From the NCBI GenBank assembly GCA_035495315.1, contig DATJGF010000144.1, positions 1-7,658 of the forward strand: a stretch of 7,658 nt of DNA. Direction: 5' to 3'. The notes under the pieces were generated by a model, which saw only the letters and a list, made by a program, of their open reading frames with translations, did not search any database and was not told the DNA's origin. Within the stretch, counting starts at the first letter, position 1; every line of letters starts with the position of its first letter. Below are positions 6,505 through 7,658 of the stretch, piece by piece. This DNA comes from DATJGF01 sp035495315. Lineage in GTDB: Bacteria; Verrucomicrobiota; Verrucomicrobiia; Limisphaerales; UBA8199. Both the position numbers and the translations under genes were made by a program.

Positions 6505-7658
6505 ATGAATGACGAGATCAATGAGGCAGCGCGATTAACACGTGAAGGACGGCTGGCGGAGGCCACGGCACTTATCCGACGCAGCCTGGCGATCGGGTCA
6601 GCTCCCGGTGGCGTAAGCGTGCGCTTCGTGGATGTGCCGCCAATTGAGGTCACCTTGGGCAGCGCCAGCGAGGCCCCGGCACCCGAGCCGCATCCGGTCG
6701 TCGGAGCTCAAACCGGCGAGAAACTGCCAGCGCAGCCCGAAACCGGCCGCGACGCTACCCTCCACCGGGTGCACGTCTCTCCTTTCGCTCCGCTGGACGT
6801 CACCTCTCTGGCTGGGCTACCGATGCCCGACATTCTAAGCAAGCTCCCCGCGCACGGCCCTTCCCGACGGCAGTTTCCGGCGGAGGTGGTCGCTCCGGCC
6901 GGTGGCCAGTGGACGGCCGGAACCTACACCGGCGAGGCTGGCAAGCGTGCCTACAAGCTCTACCTCCCCAGCGGATACCACGGTCAGCCTCTGCCGTTGG
7001 CGGTGATGCTCCACGGCTGCACCCAGAACGCTGATGACTTCGCCGCCGGCACCCGCATGAACTTCCTGGCGGAGGCGGAAGGGCTGTTGGTTGTCTATCC
7101 GGAGCAGGCCGCCGCAGCCAACAATTCCCGGTGCTGGAATTGGTTCCAGCCGAAAGACCAAAAGCGAGCTCAGGGCGAACCTGCGCTCATCGCCGGTATC
7201 ACCCGCCAGGTGATGGCCGAGCACCACGTCGATGGCGAGCGGGTCTATATAGCGGGCCTGTCGGCCGGTGGAGCGATGGCCGCCATTCTGGCGGCCGCCT
7301 ACCCCGACATCTATGCGGCCGTCGGAGTGCACTCTGGGCTGGCCCCGGGCAGTGCGCACGATCTGCCGTCGGCGCTGCAAGCCATGCAAGGCGGCGGTCT
7401 GGGCGTCGGGTCTGGTGCTCCGAGTCGCGCCATCCCACTGATCCTATTCCAGGGTGATCACGATTCCACCGTCCACCCACGCAACGCGGAGGAGTTCATC
7501 CGCCAGTGGGCTGCCGCAGCGGACCAACCGCGCGTGACGCGGTGTCAAGGGCAGGTGGCTGGCGGAAGGGCTTACTCCTGCGCGCTCTACCAGGATCCGA
7601 GCGGCCATACCTTCATGGAGCAATGGACCGTCCACGGTGCCGGCCACAACTGGTCGGG
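6505..7658 (+). CDS. PHB depolymerase-family esterase (α/β-hydrolase), C-terminus cut by window edge
   Basis: The frame is open from ATG 6505 to the right edge, giving 384 complete residues. Residues 1-30 (NDEINEAARLTREGRLAEATALIRRSL) form a charged amphipathic leader, not a signal peptide. Residues 50-130 are Pro- and Ala-rich and probably a flexible linker. The α/β-hydrolase domain starts near residue 135. It shows the oxyanion-hole motif HGCTQ (169-173), the nucleophile S253 in the lipase box GLSAGG, the acid D320 in GDHDSTVHP, and H381 in HGAGHNWSG, so the triad is complete. Relatives hydrolyse short-chain polyhydroxyalkanoate esters to hydroxyacids; some act on other esters such as ferulate or acetyl-xylan. 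No export signal is visible, so use of an intracellular polymer, or export by another route, are both open. The start has only a weak purine-rich stretch (AAAGAAAG) before it. Probably only a short C-terminal segment is missing. Confidence 0.94.
   Translation, partial: MNDEINEAARLTREGRLAEATALIRRSLAIGSAPGGVSVRFVDVPPIEVTLGSASEAPAPEPHPVVGAQTGEKLPAQPETGRDATLHRVHVSPFAPLDVTSLAGLPMPDILSKLPAHGPSRRQFPAEVVAPAGGQWTAGTYTGEAGKRAYKLYLPSGYHGQPLPLAVMLHGCTQNADDFAAGTRMNFLAEAEGLLVVYPEQAAAANNSRCWNWFQPKDQKRAQGEPALIAGITRQVMAEHHVDGERVYIAGLSAGGAMAAILAAAYPDIYAAVGVHSGLAPGSAHDLPSALQAMQGGGLGVGSGAPSRAIPLILFQGDHDSTVHPRNAEEFIRQWAAAADQPRVTRCQGQVAGGRAYSCALYQDPSGHTFMEQWTVHGAGHNWS

Noticed and set aside
6835..7389. Minus-strand open frame of 184 codons opposite the esterase
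   Set aside because: Antisense to the complete hydrolase motifs; high G+C content makes long spurious frames common here.

Overview
The window holds six protein genes and no RNA genes, CRISPR array or insertion sequence that I can see. The best guess for the organism is a Verrucomicrobiota bacterium of the Pedosphaera/Limisphaera type, or possibly an acidobacterium. Two things suggest this. The secreted peptidase ends in a β-rich module with the 'SWP…YxLQ…W' pattern that I associate with secreted Verrucomicrobiota proteins. The window also carries a PadR regulator paired with an 'ADOP'-type duplicated permease, a pairing most abundant in Acidobacteria and also found in Verrucomicrobiota. This assignment is from family knowledge, not from a search.

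Left part, minus strand (4765 down to 1): a small PadR-family repressor gene is followed after 11 bases by an 894-residue orphan ABC-type permease of the MacB/FtsX fold. The two almost certainly form an operon. A 10-base inverted repeat lies over the likely PadR promoter and looks like its own operator. After a 170-base gap comes a secreted M23 metallopeptidase with its own promoter. All its zinc and catalytic residues are present, it carries extra β-sandwich modules, and it is cut by the left edge of the window.

Middle, plus strand: a stand-alone response-regulator receiver protein (5090-5605) is transcribed divergently from the PadR operon. It has no output domain and no kinase beside it. 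A non-coding stretch of about 440 bases follows, containing several inverted repeats.

Right part, plus strand: a ribbon-helix-helix (CopG-like) regulator (6049-6438) is followed by a polyhydroxyalkanoate (PHB) depolymerase-family esterase (6505 to the right edge, C-terminus missing). This pair is a recurrent cassette that I associate mainly with Proteobacteria. It looks richer in G+C than the permease region, so horizontal acquisition is plausible. Between the likely promoter and the regulator's start codon sit a perfect 9-bp hairpin and three GGATG repeats spaced exactly 11 bases apart. That is a good candidate for the operator of the ribbon-helix-helix protein.

I see no convincing new multi-gene system. 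The most notable unexplained signals are the two candidate operators and the nested inverted repeats in the 5606-6048 gap.
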